This document shows positions 24,911 through 37,105 of a stretch of DNA of 64,000 bases, in pieces. Numbering within the stretch: position 1 is the first letter of the stretch; each line of letters begins with the position of its first letter. The stretch is from the NCBI GenBank assembly GCA_029706075.1, contig JAINUG010000228.1, forward strand, positions 1,240,001 to 1,304,000, written 5' to 3'. The translations under genes and the position numbers were made by a program. Source of the stretch: Aldrovandia affinis (lineage: Eukaryota; Chordata; Actinopteri; Notacanthiformes; Halosauridae). The notes beneath the pieces were generated by a model. That model had not been told where the DNA came from. It made no database searches and was given only the letters and a program-made list of their open reading frames with translations.

Positions 24911-25002
24911 TACGTTTGGGAGCGGCTGCTTCCCGGCTTCAAACACAAGAACTTCCGTAGCCGAGAGGGAGTGTGCCTTTGCCTCTCTTCTACGCTAAAC
25001 AC
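24911..25002 (+). CDS. clasp2: clasp2 TOG1 exon C
   Basis: Acceptor ccccacag, donor gtgagt. Gives 30 codons plus two bases: YVWERLLPGFKHKN, then FRSREGVCLCLSSTLN. The GFKHKNFRxREGxCLCL core is among the most conserved stretches of CLASP TOG1 and is shared by CLASP1 and CLASP2. The exon starts in phase 0 after exon B and leaves phase 2, completed by exon D. Confidence 0.97.
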
Positions 25003-25566
25003 GTGAGTGTTCCTGTAGGGAGACTACCGACACCTCTGATGGTTTGAGTCTGAATCACATTGAGCATTAAATGCAGCAGTGGAAGCGTTTTGGGTTTTTA
25101 AAAAGCCACCTCACTCCAGGATCCATAATCCCTAACTAGAGACCATTCCCTGGATTTCCTCAAATATATGCTGAGCTTTTGTTGAAAATACCAAATGAAT
25201 GAAACATGTTTATAGATGCATCATTTAATATAATGTTTTGAAGTTAAAACACTGAGCTCAATGAGACCCATCATTCTGTATTTAATGGTTGCAATCAGTT
25301 GATTGTGGATGCCGTTGTAAAACCCTGCCATATTGTTAATCGAGGTGCCCAATCGGATTGCTCATCTGAAACAGAGCATTTACAGGGCCGTTATGCAAAC
25401 CTTCCTGCTCTGCTGCTTCTGGGCTGTCCATGAATATAATCCTCTTACCTGCCTTATTGTGCCCTCCAGAAAGGTCAGCCCGAGCGGTGACCTGCCACCC
25501 TGTAGAGGAATATGCAGCCTTTTCTCTCGCAGTCTCATCCTGTGCTGTGCTCTGTCTTTCCTCCAG

Positions 25567-25642
25567 GTTTGGGCCTCAATCATTAACTCTCAGCAAAATC
25601 GTTCCATTCCTCTGCACACTGACTGGTGACTCCAATGGCCAG
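25567..25642 (+). CDS. clasp2: clasp2 TOG1 exon D
   Basis: Acceptor cctccag, donor gtgagt. One base completes a Thr codon (ac|g), followed by 25 codons: FGPQSLTLSKIVPF, then LCTLTGDSNGQ. Known CLASPs have FGAQ/SGAQ...LSKxxPHxCxLxGDxNxQ here, a HEAT helix followed by the next turn. It ends in phase 0. The short intron before it (564 bp) shows no transposon. Confidence 0.96.
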
Positions 25643-26209
25643 GTGAGTGTCCCTGCGAGGACATTTCCTGCTTGGATGTTTTTTGTTTTTCATGTCCATA
25701 TCTGTGAATTGTCAGTTGTAGGGTGCTGTGCATTACTGTTCCAAAAAAATACCAAAAGACTGTGGCCTGGATTCAATCCAAAATTGTCTTTAACTTTGAC
25801 TCACAATGAAATACAAGTATTAGTTTATGTTCACTTACATTCAGGGTGAGATTCAGGGTTTGGTCAGCTTTACTTCTACTATACTGCATAATGTTAGAAG
25901 AAATAGTCAGTTTAGCGGGTGTGATTTTTAACATTAATGTGTATGTATCCGGGGAGCTGACAGTACTACTACTGAAGTGTGAGATCAGCTTCCACAGGTA
26001 GGAGCACTGTCATAAGGAGACTAATAGATTAATCAAGATGGTGGACTTAGAGCTGCAGATGCACATCACCAAGGAAGTATGCTGTAGTTAATGTCCTTAT
26101 CATTACCAGCCACACAATGTGCCAATCACTGCCATCCCAGAATCTGGTCAAGCCTATCACTGTGCACCATGCTGACCCAATCACTGATATGACTGCACCA
26201 AGCCTAACT
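25643..26209. other. clasp2 intron
   Basis: No recognisable feature. It leads into a minisatellite-like block. Confidence 0.5.
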
Positions 26210-26470
26210 AATCACTCTCAGCCCTGCATTAGGGCTTAGGGTTGCATTGGGGCCAATCACTCTCAGCCTTGTACCAGGCTTAGCCAATCACTCTTAGCCT
26301 TGCACCAGGCACAACAAATCACTCTCAGCACTGTACCAGGCTTAGCCAATCACTCTTAGCCTTGCACCAGGCACAACAAATCACTCTCAGCAGTGCAGAG
26401 GGCCCAGCCAGTCACTTTCAGCCCTGCACAAGATCCCATCACATCACTCTTAGCCTTGCCCAGGGCTCAG
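26210..26470. repeat. Degenerate minisatellite
   Basis: Repeated phrases ccaatcactcttagccttgc and accaggcacaacaaatcact alternate through the block with variants. One roughly 63-base composite unit (ending cactctcagca) appears almost twice in succession at about 26284-26398. It lies in the intron before exon E. Confidence 0.75.
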
Positions 26471-26962
26471 TGCTACTCGCACACGCACTAAACATATGCA
26501 TATGGTTCTTAGGTTCCATCCATGGTGTGGCAGTTCAGGCAGCTTTAACTACAGGTCTGTGATACTATAATAGAGTGCTGCTATCTGCCGTGACCTGGAG
26601 GAATATGTCTCCCCCTACCGTTCAAGGGTGCAAATGACATGGCTCTGACAACACACTGAGCACGCTAACAGTGTGGAGTCCTGCAATGTGGTCATCTATG
26701 CTGTAGTTTCTGAAATAACATCACAATGGACTCACCAATCAGGGGTCACATCCCCTGTCCCTCGGACATTGCCCAGTCCCCCACAGCACCAGAGTCCACG
26801 AACAGGGAACACACCTCCGTGTAAAGCTCCAATGCTCTGACCTCACCACAGGTGTTCAGACATGCGATAGGGTCACATGAAGCAGATCAAAGTAATGGAT
26901 CACAGAGGAGTGATGATTGTTTAATGGTTTGCTTTCACCCCCCTATATTCTGCCTCTCACAG

Positions 26963-27060
26963 GTTCGAGAAACGGCCATAGCAACTCTGGTGGATGTTTA
27001 TCGGTACGTAGGGGAGAGGGTGAGAGCTGACCTGAGTAAGAGGGACCTGCCCAGTGCACG
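26963..27060 (+). CDS. clasp2: clasp2 TOG1 exon E
   Basis: Acceptor ctcacag, donor gtaagt. Gives 32 codons plus two bases: VRETAIATLVDVYRYVGE, then RVRADLSKRDLPSA, with the split codon completing Arg. The VRxxAIxxxVxxYRxVGExVRxDL pattern is the diagnostic last HEAT repeat of CLASP TOG1. It ends in phase 2, matching exon F. Confidence 0.97.
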
Positions 27061-29500
27061 GTAAGTAACTAACCCCCTGTGCCTCCACCACAATCAGAAA
27101 CCTCACCATTTTATCACACGTTTCCATTATTTTTTTAAACATGGATTACTGCGATATTTCTTGATTTAAACCATACCATTACCCCCTGCGGAACACATTT
27201 CCACCTTCTGATCTTATTTGGTTATAACCCTGTTTTTTGATGCAGTGTGGTAAACTGGGTGAACACTGTGTCTCCTATAAACATGAAGTGGCCAGTACAC
27301 CTTTAGTTAAGGGATAATTTCATTCGGCACATTCAAGTCCAATGAACAGAGCAGCTCTTCTTTAAATGATTTGAGCATAAGCTGTACTGTCCAGTCTGCC
27401 TTTACACAATGCACTCTTTTCTCCTCCCTGACTTGTTTTTGTTTGTGAAAAGAACATTTCATGCCATACAGTTGGAGCCACAATGCTATGTACATCCTCG
27501 CATAACTCCCCTGATTCGATTACATTCTGAAAAGGCTGCGTCTTGCGAGGAGTTTGGGAGTTCCTCTGGTGCCAGCAGAAGTGAGGGTTTCAGCTCTGCT
27601 TTTCAGTCCTGCTTATGAAAACACGTGACTCTGCTTTCTTGTTCATGTGTTACATTTAGAACATGGTCACATGAAAACAGGAGCCCTGCTTCTCAACATG
27701 TGAGATCTTGGACATTTGCTGCAAATGTGGGATATTAAGAGCGTTAACTCCTGAAGTTGGTTGATAATGGTTTGTAAATGTAAATGTAATTCAGAAATAT
27801 AACTGCAGTGCCAGTGCAGGACAGGGTGCTGTGTGTGTTGTGTAGGACTTGTGGAGATGTTGAGGCTTGAGAATGGAACAGGATATGCACCTTCATGCTA
27901 TAATTCTGGTGGTGAATTGTGGAGCAATATTTCTGGAAAGCTCTTCACTGAGACCGCAGCCTGGATCTGTGCTGCAGCCCCTCCACGGATCAGTCTGAAA
28001 AATGATCCGTTTGTTTTATGTTCGTTAGTCTCCCTTACCTCCTAAAAATTGGATTGCGCTTGCTGGCAGATTATGCTGCCATTATGTAACCTAATTACAA
28101 GACCTCTGTATGTAGTACACTCAAACACACTAAAACACATATACAGACACACACACACACACACACACACGCAGTACATTACACACACACAAACAGCCAG
28201 ACAGATGCGCACACACACACGCACATAGACACACACACACAGAGCCAGGGCAGCTTTGCTGTCTCAGTTTCTCTGTCTCAGAATGCACAGCATGCCAGAG
28301 TCAGTTGACTGAATGAGAGGAGAAACCAGAGCGAGTGAGGGAGGAAGAAGATGGGGGAGGGTCATTTCTTCTCCTCTCCACAGAACAGCCAACTGCCCTC
28401 TAGCTCCCCTCTTCCTCAATAAGATTTTCTGCAGGTGGCACGCACGCATGTGTGTCTGTGTGCGTTCGCGTGCGTGCTCCAATTATGTAAAGGGGAATAA
28501 AGTGCTGTGCTGTCATGCACGGCCAAGTTAATGCACGCACACACACGCTCGAGCACAGACGCACATCCAGTGCAGGCATTAACCCAACGTATCAGGGAGG
28601 AGAAGATGCAGTGCCAGCTGCAGCAAGTGTGGTGTTCCTCCATCGCTCCTCTTTGCTCCAGGGGGGGAAATGGCCACCGCAACTCATAATCCGTGGCAAG
28701 TAGGGGAGGGAGATGGCATGCAGTGATTGATTGTTGCAGGTGCTTTTAAGGAGAGGATCGCAAGGACGGTGATATTTAGCCTGCCTTAGGCAGGGACTGA
28801 GAAGGTGTGTTGAATTTATTTCCTCTCCAGGATTTAGGGACATGCCTTTTAAAGTGGGACAGTGCTTAAAGTGGGGATTGTGTCCCCGAGAGAGATTTTC
28901 CAGAGAGAATTTCTCAGTGATGGTAGCACATTGTGGGTGTGTGACGAAATGGCATTGCACTGCAGTAATGACTTCAGGCATGCTTTGTCAATGGTTTTGA
29001 CGGTGGCATTTCAGGTCCACATTCAAAGCAAACATGACATTGCTGTCAAACTGCTTGATAATGCAGGAGGGAACAAATTAAAATATCCACCCCCTCCAAC
29101 AGTGGCGTAGCCAGGAATGAATGGAATTCAGTTTTCAAACTTGGGTAGGGGGGAGAGGGGGTGGTTGAGAGAAATACATATGCGAACAAATTGTTGATGG
29201 GGAGGTGTGCGAACGGATTCCGAATTCTTGACCTGGGGGTGGGGGGAGGTTGCACAAATACATTGTTGCAGTAAGCAGTAGATGAACTGTCATAAAACAT
29301 TTCGGGGGGGGGGGGGTTGTTTAACCCAACATTTTTGAGTCTAAGGACCTTCTTTCCTCAGTGCTGAAATAACCATCCTCTCAATTTTTGCAATTATTCC
29401 ATTTGATCACGTTAATGATTTCTCACAATAATTATACAATGACCCTAACCAATATTGCCTAATAAGACGTCAGACCGGTTGAGTGCAATGGTATACACCC
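27061..29500. other. clasp2 intron with CA/GT-rich DNA
   Basis: CA-repeat stretches at about 28144-28240 and alternating purine-pyrimidine DNA around 28440-28565. The many open frames at 28260-29110 are on both strands and repeat-driven. No coding block identified. Poly-G runs near 29235 and 29304. Confidence 0.5.
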
Positions 29501-29509
29501 TTCTCAGCC

Positions 29510-29925
29510 TACCAGAATTTTGGAGAGCTTTCTATATTGTTGACACATGCACACATTGGCCACTCTTTTCCATAAAGTCCTGTAGCTCCTTCTTGGTTGC
29601 CATTGGCCTCTTGGTGGTCATCCGGCTTGGACAGACGGCCTGATTTAGGCACGGTCCTGGTGGTGCCATGCACATTCCATTTCTTAATTATGTTCTTGAC
29701 CATGCTCCAAGGGATATTTATGGCCTTTGAAATCTTTCTATACCCATTTCCTGATATGTGCATTTTCTACAACTTTAGTTGAGTTCTTTTGAAAGCTCCT
29801 TGTTGCTCATGGTGGATTCTGTGTTCTGAAATGCACTACCCAGCAGCAATCCTCTAGGAACAGCTGATTTTATTTTGAAGTAATCAGAATCACTAGAAAT
29901 TGAACATAGGTCCAATTAGCTTGGT
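29510..29925 (-). mobile_element. Tc1 remnant, N-terminal half of transposase
   Basis: On the minus strand, [20 protein letters not shown], then KKWNVHGTTRTVPKSGRLSK, then QEANGNQEGATGLYGKEWPM. The sequence upstream (tgaaatgcactacccagcag) is the same 5' flank found at 5.9 kb, so both copies derive from one family. The catalytic domain is missing. Confidence 0.78.
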
Positions 29926-30059
29926 GTGTGATCTGAAAGGTGATTTACCCCTTAGCTAGTTTACAATTGGTATGATATGTGGGATGTAGATTTATCAATC
30001 CATGTTATTCTAGTTTTTTGTTTTTAATTAATGTTAAGAAATACATACACTTAAAAACA

Positions 30060-30255
30060 TGTCCGTAAGAGAAAATTCCCTTCTCTGAAACAATGTAAAT
30101 TTGTAGACTTGTGCCCTTGCACCAACACTCTGATTGGCCCTTAATTGTATAATTGGTCATGTTCATTTGAGTAATTGCCACTAATTACTGAAAATGGAGT
30201 GCCTACAGCGAAAGGAACTGCAACTTGAGAGAGGTGGTGAAAACACATGCCCTTA
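30060..30255 (-). mobile_element. Half copy of the 48.2-kb hAT-like mini-element
   Basis: In reverse orientation it matches 48230-48440: acttgtgcccttgcaccaac, ctctgattgg, cattactgaaaat-type core, gtgcctacagcga, and the terminus gaggtggtgaaaacacatgc followed by cctta at 30255. Only one terminus is present, so this is a truncated copy. Confidence 0.75.
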
Positions 30256-30636
30256 ATTATGGGTGATGAAAAAAATCAAAAAATTGTTAAGAGCTAAGAG
30301 CGTAAACTAAGAGCTGTTACGAGCTAAGAGCGTAAACACCATTTAAAGAGCTTGGCTATGGACTAACACATGGTCCTATGTGCCAGTAAACCTTTTAATG
30401 CTCTTTTCTTACTCATGTATTGCTTGAACTAAGCAACTGAGATGCAACTGACAATTGTGGAAAGATGCAATGCATTCTTTAGGATGTTGTGCTTTACAGT
30501 ATTGTGTGTCTGAATTTGATGTTGTGCTTTACTGTGTTGTGTATCTGAATTTGATGTTGTGCCTTATGGTGTTGTGTATTTGAATGTTGTCTTTTTTGAT
30601 TGTATGTTTTAAGCCTCTGTTTACCTCTGTTCTCAG

Positions 30637-30707
30637 GCTGCAGACGATATACAGCAAGTTTGACGAAGTGCTGAACTCTGGGAATATGGCCTTAAGCGTC
30701 AGTCACG
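30637..30707 (+). CDS. clasp2: clasp2 TOG1-linker exon F
   Basis: Acceptor tctcag, donor gtaagc. One base completes Arg, then 23 codons plus one base: LQTIYSKFDEVLNSGNMALSV, then SH. Known CLASP2 has the parallel IFAKFDEV...GGMILSV at the end of TOG1. The final G is completed by the first two bases of the shared exon (60882) to give Asp, so the alpha-type protein would read SVSH-DKSFDDEES. Almost 30 kb of intron separates the two. Confidence 0.95.
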
Positions 30708-31315
30708 GTAAGCCTGCTTCAGATTCACAATGAAGGAGCCACATGGTTCTGCAGCTTCCTCAGGGTTTGCCTTGGCACAGAAGGATAGGCTTTGTGATTC
30801 TCCGATTCTCCTGCTGTGTGGAGGTTGGATGCTATTCTCCAGCTGGGTGAAGATTGGATGTGATACACCTGCTGGGTGGAGTGTGGATAGTTCACATAGT
30901 GGAAGCGCAAGTTCTTCATATGTGAGATGTAATGGTCCCGGATGTGGGCTATGTGCAGAGTAACTGTTCTTGATGTGGGCTGTGGAGCTTCTTTATTGGG
31001 GCTTTGTCGTTGGTGGGAATGGTTGGTGGGTATTTACTGTGTACAGGCCCCTTTCCTGTCACCTCTCACAGTCCCCAGTGATGTCACCTTTCCTAGCTAC
31101 AGGCTACCAGGCATGTAACCTTTCCTAGTTACAGGCCCCAGTGATGTCACCTTTCCCAGCTACAGGCTGTAGTTCTACCAACAGGGCATGACTACATGTA
31201 GCAAAGCTGTATATTAATGTATGGGTCCCAGAATCTTCCTCCAATAACAGAGTTATGTCATTCTATTCCCTGACGGGCTCTGGAACAGATACAGGCTTTT
31301 CTACGTTTGTCCCTG

Positions 31316-31430
31316 CAATCTCCCCCTGCTCTTAATATGAGGATGGAACATCCCACATGGCAATCTCCCCCTGTTCTTAATATGAGGATGGAACATCCCA
31401 CATGGCAATATTCCCCTGTTCTAAATAGCA
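31316..31430. repeat. 45-bp tandem repeat
   Basis: Two nearly identical 45-bp units (31316-31360 and 31361-31405, beginning caatctccccctg and ending cccacatgg) and a partial, more diverged third. The unit is a multiple of three, so it makes a repeated peptide in a chance frame. Confidence 0.9.
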
Positions 31431-32289
31431 GGGTTACACAGGGAACAACCCACACAGTAGACCACACATGGTCAGGGGTGGGACTATTTACATGTGGCAT
31501 CATGTTGGCTGGTATTTTTGGGGGGATATATTCGTGGATTTTCTACTGATGTGGGAGGTGCTGCTTTATTTGTTTAGCTTGCGAGAGCCCAGGTAAAGGG
31601 AAGGTCAGGTGACTGATACAGCTGGTGCAGGTTACTGGTTACAGACCAGAGCGCTTTAAGACAGTGTGAAGGGGCGGGTACTCCAACATTTACAGCCAAT
31701 CAGTGTCCAGTGGAATTGGATGATGGAAATCCAATGCTGCACAACACCAACAAGTCACCCCAGCTCCCCAACAAAACGGGCCCTCGAACCATCAGCCTAC
31801 AGGCAGATCCATGACCTACATACAGGATAGCTAATAGTGTACAGCCCACTGCTATTACTGCCACTACTGAAGCAGACTCACGCAAGCAAAGCGCTGATGC
31901 TAACTCAATGTGAAAATGAGCAGGGGGAACTGAAGTGGAATAATTCTACAATTAGGCAAGCCCCTCCAACCCCTGCCAGAGCAGAAACCAGATATCTCGG
32001 CTAAGGGAACATCACCGCGCTCTTTCATGTCTTTGTCTCCTTGGGAACACACTGGTCCCCATATTTTGTGCTTAGGTGTTATTAGCATTGCTGCTAAAAT
32101 GTTGTTAGTGACAAGCAGATGTATAACTTTAGTAATGCTCTCTGTAGGTGTATTTCCATATGTTATCCTTTGTTACATTTGCCAGCTATTAGCCGTTTAG
32201 CAACTTGGTGTTATTTTTTTAAGCTGTTCTGTTTTCCAACAATTTATACAATACATCATCTTCATCCACTGCTACCGGAGGGAAGTGTG
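31431..32289. other. clasp2 intron
   Basis: No recognisable repeat or coding block. Confidence 0.45.
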
Positions 32290-32530
32290 GGTGGATTCGG
32301 CGTGTGTTCAGTGTATTATACATGTGTTCAGTGCTGGGGGATTATGATTGTGTGTAGTGTATTTATAAGTGTGTTCAGTGCTGGAGGATTATACATGTGT
32401 GCAGTGCTATGTGAAATGTTGGGGGACTGTACTGGGTTGCAATGTTATAGGCATGTATGTGCAGTGCTGGTTGATTAGATGTGTGCGTGCATTGCCCGTG
32501 GATTATACACGTGTATGTGCAGTGCTTTAC
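32290..32530. repeat. Degenerate tandem array
   Basis: The phrases gtgttcagtgctgg, attatacatgtgt and gcagtgct recur at irregular spacing of roughly 40-60 bases. It explains the cysteine- and valine-rich chance frames in this stretch. Confidence 0.55.
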
Positions 32531-33179
32531 TCGGTCTCTATCACTCTCCTCCTTTCCTCGGTTGGGCTTGTTCCCCTCAGTTCTGCCCTGGTCAAAGGCC
32601 CAGTCTTCTGACCCTGTAAACAAAGGGCTCTTTTCCTTAGCCAGGCTGTGCTCTGCGTGTCTGACTCTGCCTGATGCCGACGGCAAACCCAACAGCAATC
32701 ACAACACTGCCCAACGCATCGAGCGTTTAAACAACACGCCCGAAAACTTTAGCAACGTTTGCAAATTATGATAAAAAATATTATATTTTGAAGTTGTTTT
32801 ATTACTTTGTAGGCGGATTGCTCTTCTAGCCTAAATGGTTTAAAACATTTTTTTTTTTTTATTAATTAATATTAATAAATGTGATTTCTGTCATTCTGAG
32901 CAGCGTGGAATGGGTTACGTACCCAATGCATATCCGGTGAATTTCTGAAATGTACAGTAAATGAAAATTTTGCCTGTCACGTTGGCCGGTGCCAAATTTT
33001 CCTAACAGATTTTCCTGCCGTGCCTGCATGCGTGCGTGCGTACATGTACAGGCAGGCGTTTTTGTGTTTGTATGTACGTGTAAATGTGTGAGAAGATGAG
33101 AGGGGCAGAAGAGAGATGTTTATTTATCATAAACCAGTTTATGCTATGGGGATGAGGGTGCCTTCTGCCCTCAGTGGGT

Positions 33180-33410
33180 CTTTTATTTTGAAGCAGCTGT
33201 TGCTTATTGCTGGAGTGAGAGTGAGAGAGAGAGAGCGAGCGAGTGAGAGCTAGAGAGAGCCCGTGCTGCCTCGGTCACAGAGAATTGTGCCTGTCTTGGC
33301 ACAGCTCTGTAAAGAGGGGGAGGGAGGAAGAGAGAGCGAGGGAGGGAGAGAGACCGAGAAGAAGAGACTTGCGCATTTTCTCCACTAGCCTATCGATCCT
33401 GTCTGGAGTG
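33180..33410 (+). promoter_or_regulatory. clasp2: Presumed promoter and 5' UTR of the MAVGSDEE clasp2 form
   Basis: A purine-rich stretch with GA repeats (gagagagagagcgagcgag) and tracts of gggagggag lies directly before the alternative first exon. No TATA box is evident. The promoter role is inferred from the coding exon that follows. The transcription start cannot be placed from sequence alone. Confidence 0.45.
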
Positions 33411-33435
33411 ATGGCTGTGGGGAGCGACGAAGAGG
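33411..33435 (+). CDS. clasp2: clasp2 alternative first exon (gamma-like start)
   Basis: ATG in a good context (G at -3 and +4) gives eight codons, MAVGSDEE, plus one base before a consensus donor gtaagt. The leftover G joins AT at 60882 to give Asp, yielding MAVGSDEE-DKSFDDEE. Mammalian CLASP2-gamma begins MAMGDD before the same KSFDDEE, so the position, phase and sequence fit a short TOG1-lacking isoform. The identification is an inference from a very short peptide, strengthened by the splice phase. Confidence 0.83.
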
Positions 33436-34313
33436 GTAAGTTATTTTGGGGGATCTCTATGGAGAGGGTGAGCATTTTTTGAGGATCTCTGTTGGCCGTT
33501 TGCAGTGGCAGGAAGCCTGCCCGGCTTTAGCATATGTAGCATATGACCCCAGCTTAAGAACATGGATCCAGAGTCTTCCATCTTTCTGTTCTGCATTGCA
33601 TTTTGGGCTGCTGCAGAACCTGCTCTGCATTCCTGCGTGTGTTATAAACAAGACCTGGTCACTATTTTTGTGTGTGTGTGTGTGTGGCCGTGAGTGCATG
33701 TGTGCATAAGTGATTTGGGGGGGAACTGCTGGTTACAGAGGAACATGACAAATGGAATATCTGTCATCCGACTCGGAGTGCTTCAGGAGTAGGAATTCTT
33801 AGCAGCATGTGAATTATAGTCATGGCTCTTTATGAGATATTCTGAGAATACTCCAGCAGGCTTGGGGGATAGGGGGGATACCAAGTTCAAAAGAAGCTCA
33901 TCTCATATAATTTAGCTATATGCTACACTGTGGGCCATTTTATATAAACAGCAGTGACACGGTTAAACAGTTGTCACGCTTAAACTGAGATTCCTTCTCT
34001 GGCAGTTTGGGACAGTGCTTAGCCGGTTGTGTCCCTTCTCTCTGGCAATTTGGGACAATGCTTGGCAGTGTTTGATGAACAGACCCAGTTGAGATGAGAA
34101 GAGTAGTGATTACAGAGAAGATTTTTCACTCTCCCCGGCTGCTTGCAATGGGGGATGTAGGTTAAGAGTAGCAAAGCTCTCTATGCCGTCTCTTAGGAGA
34201 CAGGTTAGACAGGAGATATTGGTGAAAACACTGGTGGCTGTAAGAAGTCCAATTCTGCATTATTATGGGGTTTCTTAGCTTGCCGGTTTGACAGAAAGAG
34301 ATATAGCCATACA

Positions 34314-34345
<32 letters not shown>

Positions 34346-35260
34346 GAGGACAGTTCAGCAGAAAGGCTTTGCGGAGAGAGGGAATGTGTAGACAGTAGTG
34401 CAGTTGGTGGTGTTTTTCCATGGCATGGGGGTTAGCTGGCTGGAGTTTCTCTGGAGCAGCATTGTCCATGCCAACTCACAGCAGCCCATCTCCATTGAAG
34501 GGTGTCTTTGTGCTCCCTCTGTCATTGCAACGCCAGCTCTCAAAACCGGGGAGGGTGGGTGGGTGGGGGGTGTTCGCCTATTTGAAGGCTACCCAACTGT
34601 TGTTCTTGCACAATTACTGATCCTAAGAAGCAACATCGGACATCACAGCAGGATTTAGAGACTTTTGCATTATGGAGAGGTGTTGTCATTGCACAGTGCA
34701 GCCTTGCTCCAACAGTGAGAGGCACCTGTTATGCTTGTTTTGTCAGGGAATTTCTGCTGCTGTTTCGGTGATGACATTTAAGGTGACTATTAAGCTGATA
34801 TCGAACGGTGTACGCAGCAGTGTGTTGGACTGAGCTCAAAAGCTTTGTCTGAAAAACAGGAGAATTGTGGACGGGGGTGGAGAGGATCTTCCTGGGTTGC
34901 AGGGACACAGTGCAATAGTGTGACGTTTTATCTTTGATCCTAACCCCTCCCCACTCCTTGCATGTGTCTGATGTAATCCCCTAGAATTTGGTGCCATCAT
35001 TCTTTCATCACTATCATCCTTTTTTATTTATTCTGGAATAAGGAAACAAGGAAAGATAAACAGGTCAGTCAGGATGATGAAGAAATTCTCAGTTTTAACA
35101 GTCAAGGCGATGTTGAGCTGCCACTGGATTCTCCGATAAGGGCAACGCCCAGAGGTCAGATTAGGATGACACAGCCACACAGAGGCCCGGGGGCCTGTGG
35201 TCCGATGCTCTGGGTGGAATATGCAGTCTAAAGGAATCTGTCAACATGGACTAACATTGG
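33436..35260. other. clasp2 intron
   Basis: TG repeat at about 33667-33686 and GA repeat at about 34317-34345. Other open frames look like chance frames. No repeat with ends was found. Confidence 0.5.
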
Positions 35261-35261
35261 C

Positions 35262-35620
35262 CTCCCGTGTGGTCCAGTGGTTACAACGTTCGACACTGGC
35301 CACGGAGACCAGGTTTTGATTCCCCGTCCCGCCAGAGTCGGCTCTGGCCGGGAGTACCATCGGGGCGGCAATTGGCTGTCCGCCCCAGGGAGGGGGGAGG
35401 GAAGCCGACACACAGAGTTCGCTGCACACAGGAGTGGTTCTGGGGTACCGGAATCACAGTCGATGGCACGATGAGTGTTGTCTCGGAGGAGGCAGCGATA
35501 CGCCCTTGTCACTGCCGGTCACAGGACTATGGCAGTGAACTATAGGGGTAAGGGGGATTGAACTAAGCACATGGGTAATTGGCTACCAAATTGGGAGAAA
35601 ACGGGGTAAAATGGGTGCAT
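35262..35620 (+). mobile_element. SINE family A, near complete
   Basis: Head: cctcccgtgtggtccagtgg (A-box-like) and accaggttttgattcccc (diverged B box). Body: ggctctggccgggagtacca, gcggcaattggctgtccgcc, gtctcggaggaggcag. Tail: aattggctaccaaattggga and gaaaacggggtaaaa. This is the clearest full-length copy and defines the family within the window. No target duplication was recognised. Confidence 0.82.
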
Positions 35621-36034
35621 TTGTGTGTCATTCAGAGTAGTGCTGTGACACAGAACACATCGGGCAGCGGGGCCCGTAATATGACAGACCCTGCCTAGAT
35701 GCACTCTAGGGCACAGATGCAAACAGGCAGGCCTACATGTACAGTCTCACAGCACACTTGTATTTACTGCAGAACCAGCAGCATTATGCCTCTGGGCTCA
35801 GGGTCCCATGGGCATTGCAGTGAGGCGGGAGCCGTTACAGCCCTAATCTTCACAACAGTCTTAGACCAAGCCCTTGAGAAGATTTGTGATAAGGTTACTT
35901 CCACAGGCATCGCGCATTTGTTTGCTATCCCAGAATGCACTGTGTAGCTTGGATGTAACACCCTGTGTCTGCAGTAAATGGACTGGGTTGTGTGTGAAGA
36001 CTATTGTTTGATGTGTATATTGACAATGATGCAC

Positions 36035-36320
36035 CTTGGACCCCCGGGTGGCATAACGATAAAGTTTGAACCCTGGCTGCACCAGGAGGAGGAGGGAAGC
36101 AGTGGCCAAATGCAAAGTGGCTCTGTGTGTATCGGAGTTATGGTCAACAGCTTGGTGAGTTCCGTCTCGGAGGAGGTGGTTCGGCACCTTTGTCACTGCT
36201 GGTTGCAGCGGCGAGCTTGTAGTACGTGGGAAGGGATAGCTGAATTAGAAATAGGGTACAATTGGCTACCAAATTGGGAGAAAAATGGGAAAAAATCTGA
36301 AACAAAAAAAAAAAACAAAA
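36035..36320 (+). mobile_element. SINE family A with 12-bp TSD
   Basis: The target duplication acaatgatgcac is present at 36023-36034 and 36321-36332. Between them are a diverged head (cccgggtggcataacgataa, gtttgaaccc), the tctcggaggaggtgg body word, the tail aattggctaccaaattggga, and an A-rich end. Much of the central body is deleted compared with the 35.3-kb copy. Confidence 0.87.
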
Positions 36321-36461
36321 ACAATGATGCACTTCAAACCTGTGCATAAATAATAAAGGGCAAGTTGGCTAGCCTCAGTTTTATTTAATAACAGATAATT
36401 GGAGCACACCACAGATGCACCAATAGCCATTTTTTTAGGTTTGTGCAATGTATTTATTCAC

Positions 36462-36890
36462 AACACACACACACACACACACACATACACGTACGTGCAC
36501 ATGCGCGCGCGCACACACACACACCTCTATGTTTTTTGAGCGTTCTGAACACAGAGCCGTGAGCATGCGCTGTTCTGCTGGGAGCAGGCTGAGATAGCCT
36601 ACAGTCTGGCTTTATTCACTGGTGGTTACTGACCTCAATAGAGAGTGTTCTACTCCTGCTGTAGTGCTTTCCTGGCTCTCAGCTTTAGTTTGGAATTCTA
36701 TGCTGTAAGCTTTAGTTTGGGATTGCAATGCAAGGGGATTTAAACAAGCTCTCCTTTCTGTGCCTCCCCCCAATTCCTCTCTTTCTCCTTTCCTTATCTC
36801 TTTCTCTGTGTCCCTCCCCGTCTAGATCAATGCGTGGCTTCTATTGCACGCGCGCGCGCACACACACAAACGCACACACACTTACAAGTG
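36462..36890. repeat. CA/GC-rich microsatellites
   Basis: CA repeat at 36464-36485 running into acatgcgcgcgcgcacacac (36498-36520), and gcacgcgcgcgcgcacacac at about 36846-36865. These alternating purine-pyrimidine runs are of Z-DNA-forming type. Confidence 0.9.
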
Positions 36891-37105
36891 CGTGCACTCC
36901 TGCAGTCCTTGCTGACAGATTAGCCGTCCCCTGGTGGAATGTGCGCAGCATGGCGATGAGCTGATGCTTTGGTTGGCATGCTCCTGACCTCCCATAGGGC
37001 TAAATCCATACACGTTTGCTAGTGATAAGAAATCCCTATAATATGTTGTGTGGATGTGACTTGATGGCCCTTGACTTCCCCACAACCTCTTGAGTCCAGC
37101 TCCAC

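Noticed and set aside
26210..26470. CRISPR-like array
   Set aside because: Repeats are degenerate, without uniform spacers, in a vertebrate intron; it is a minisatellite.
28264..29110. Cluster of overlapping frames on both strands as a gene
   Set aside because: They are driven by CA/GT-rich sequence, with no splice-bordered conserved block, and lie between two clasp2 exons.
35228..35545. Open frames on both strands at 35.2-35.5 kb as genes
   Set aside because: They lie entirely within a GC-rich SINE copy and recur in other copies.
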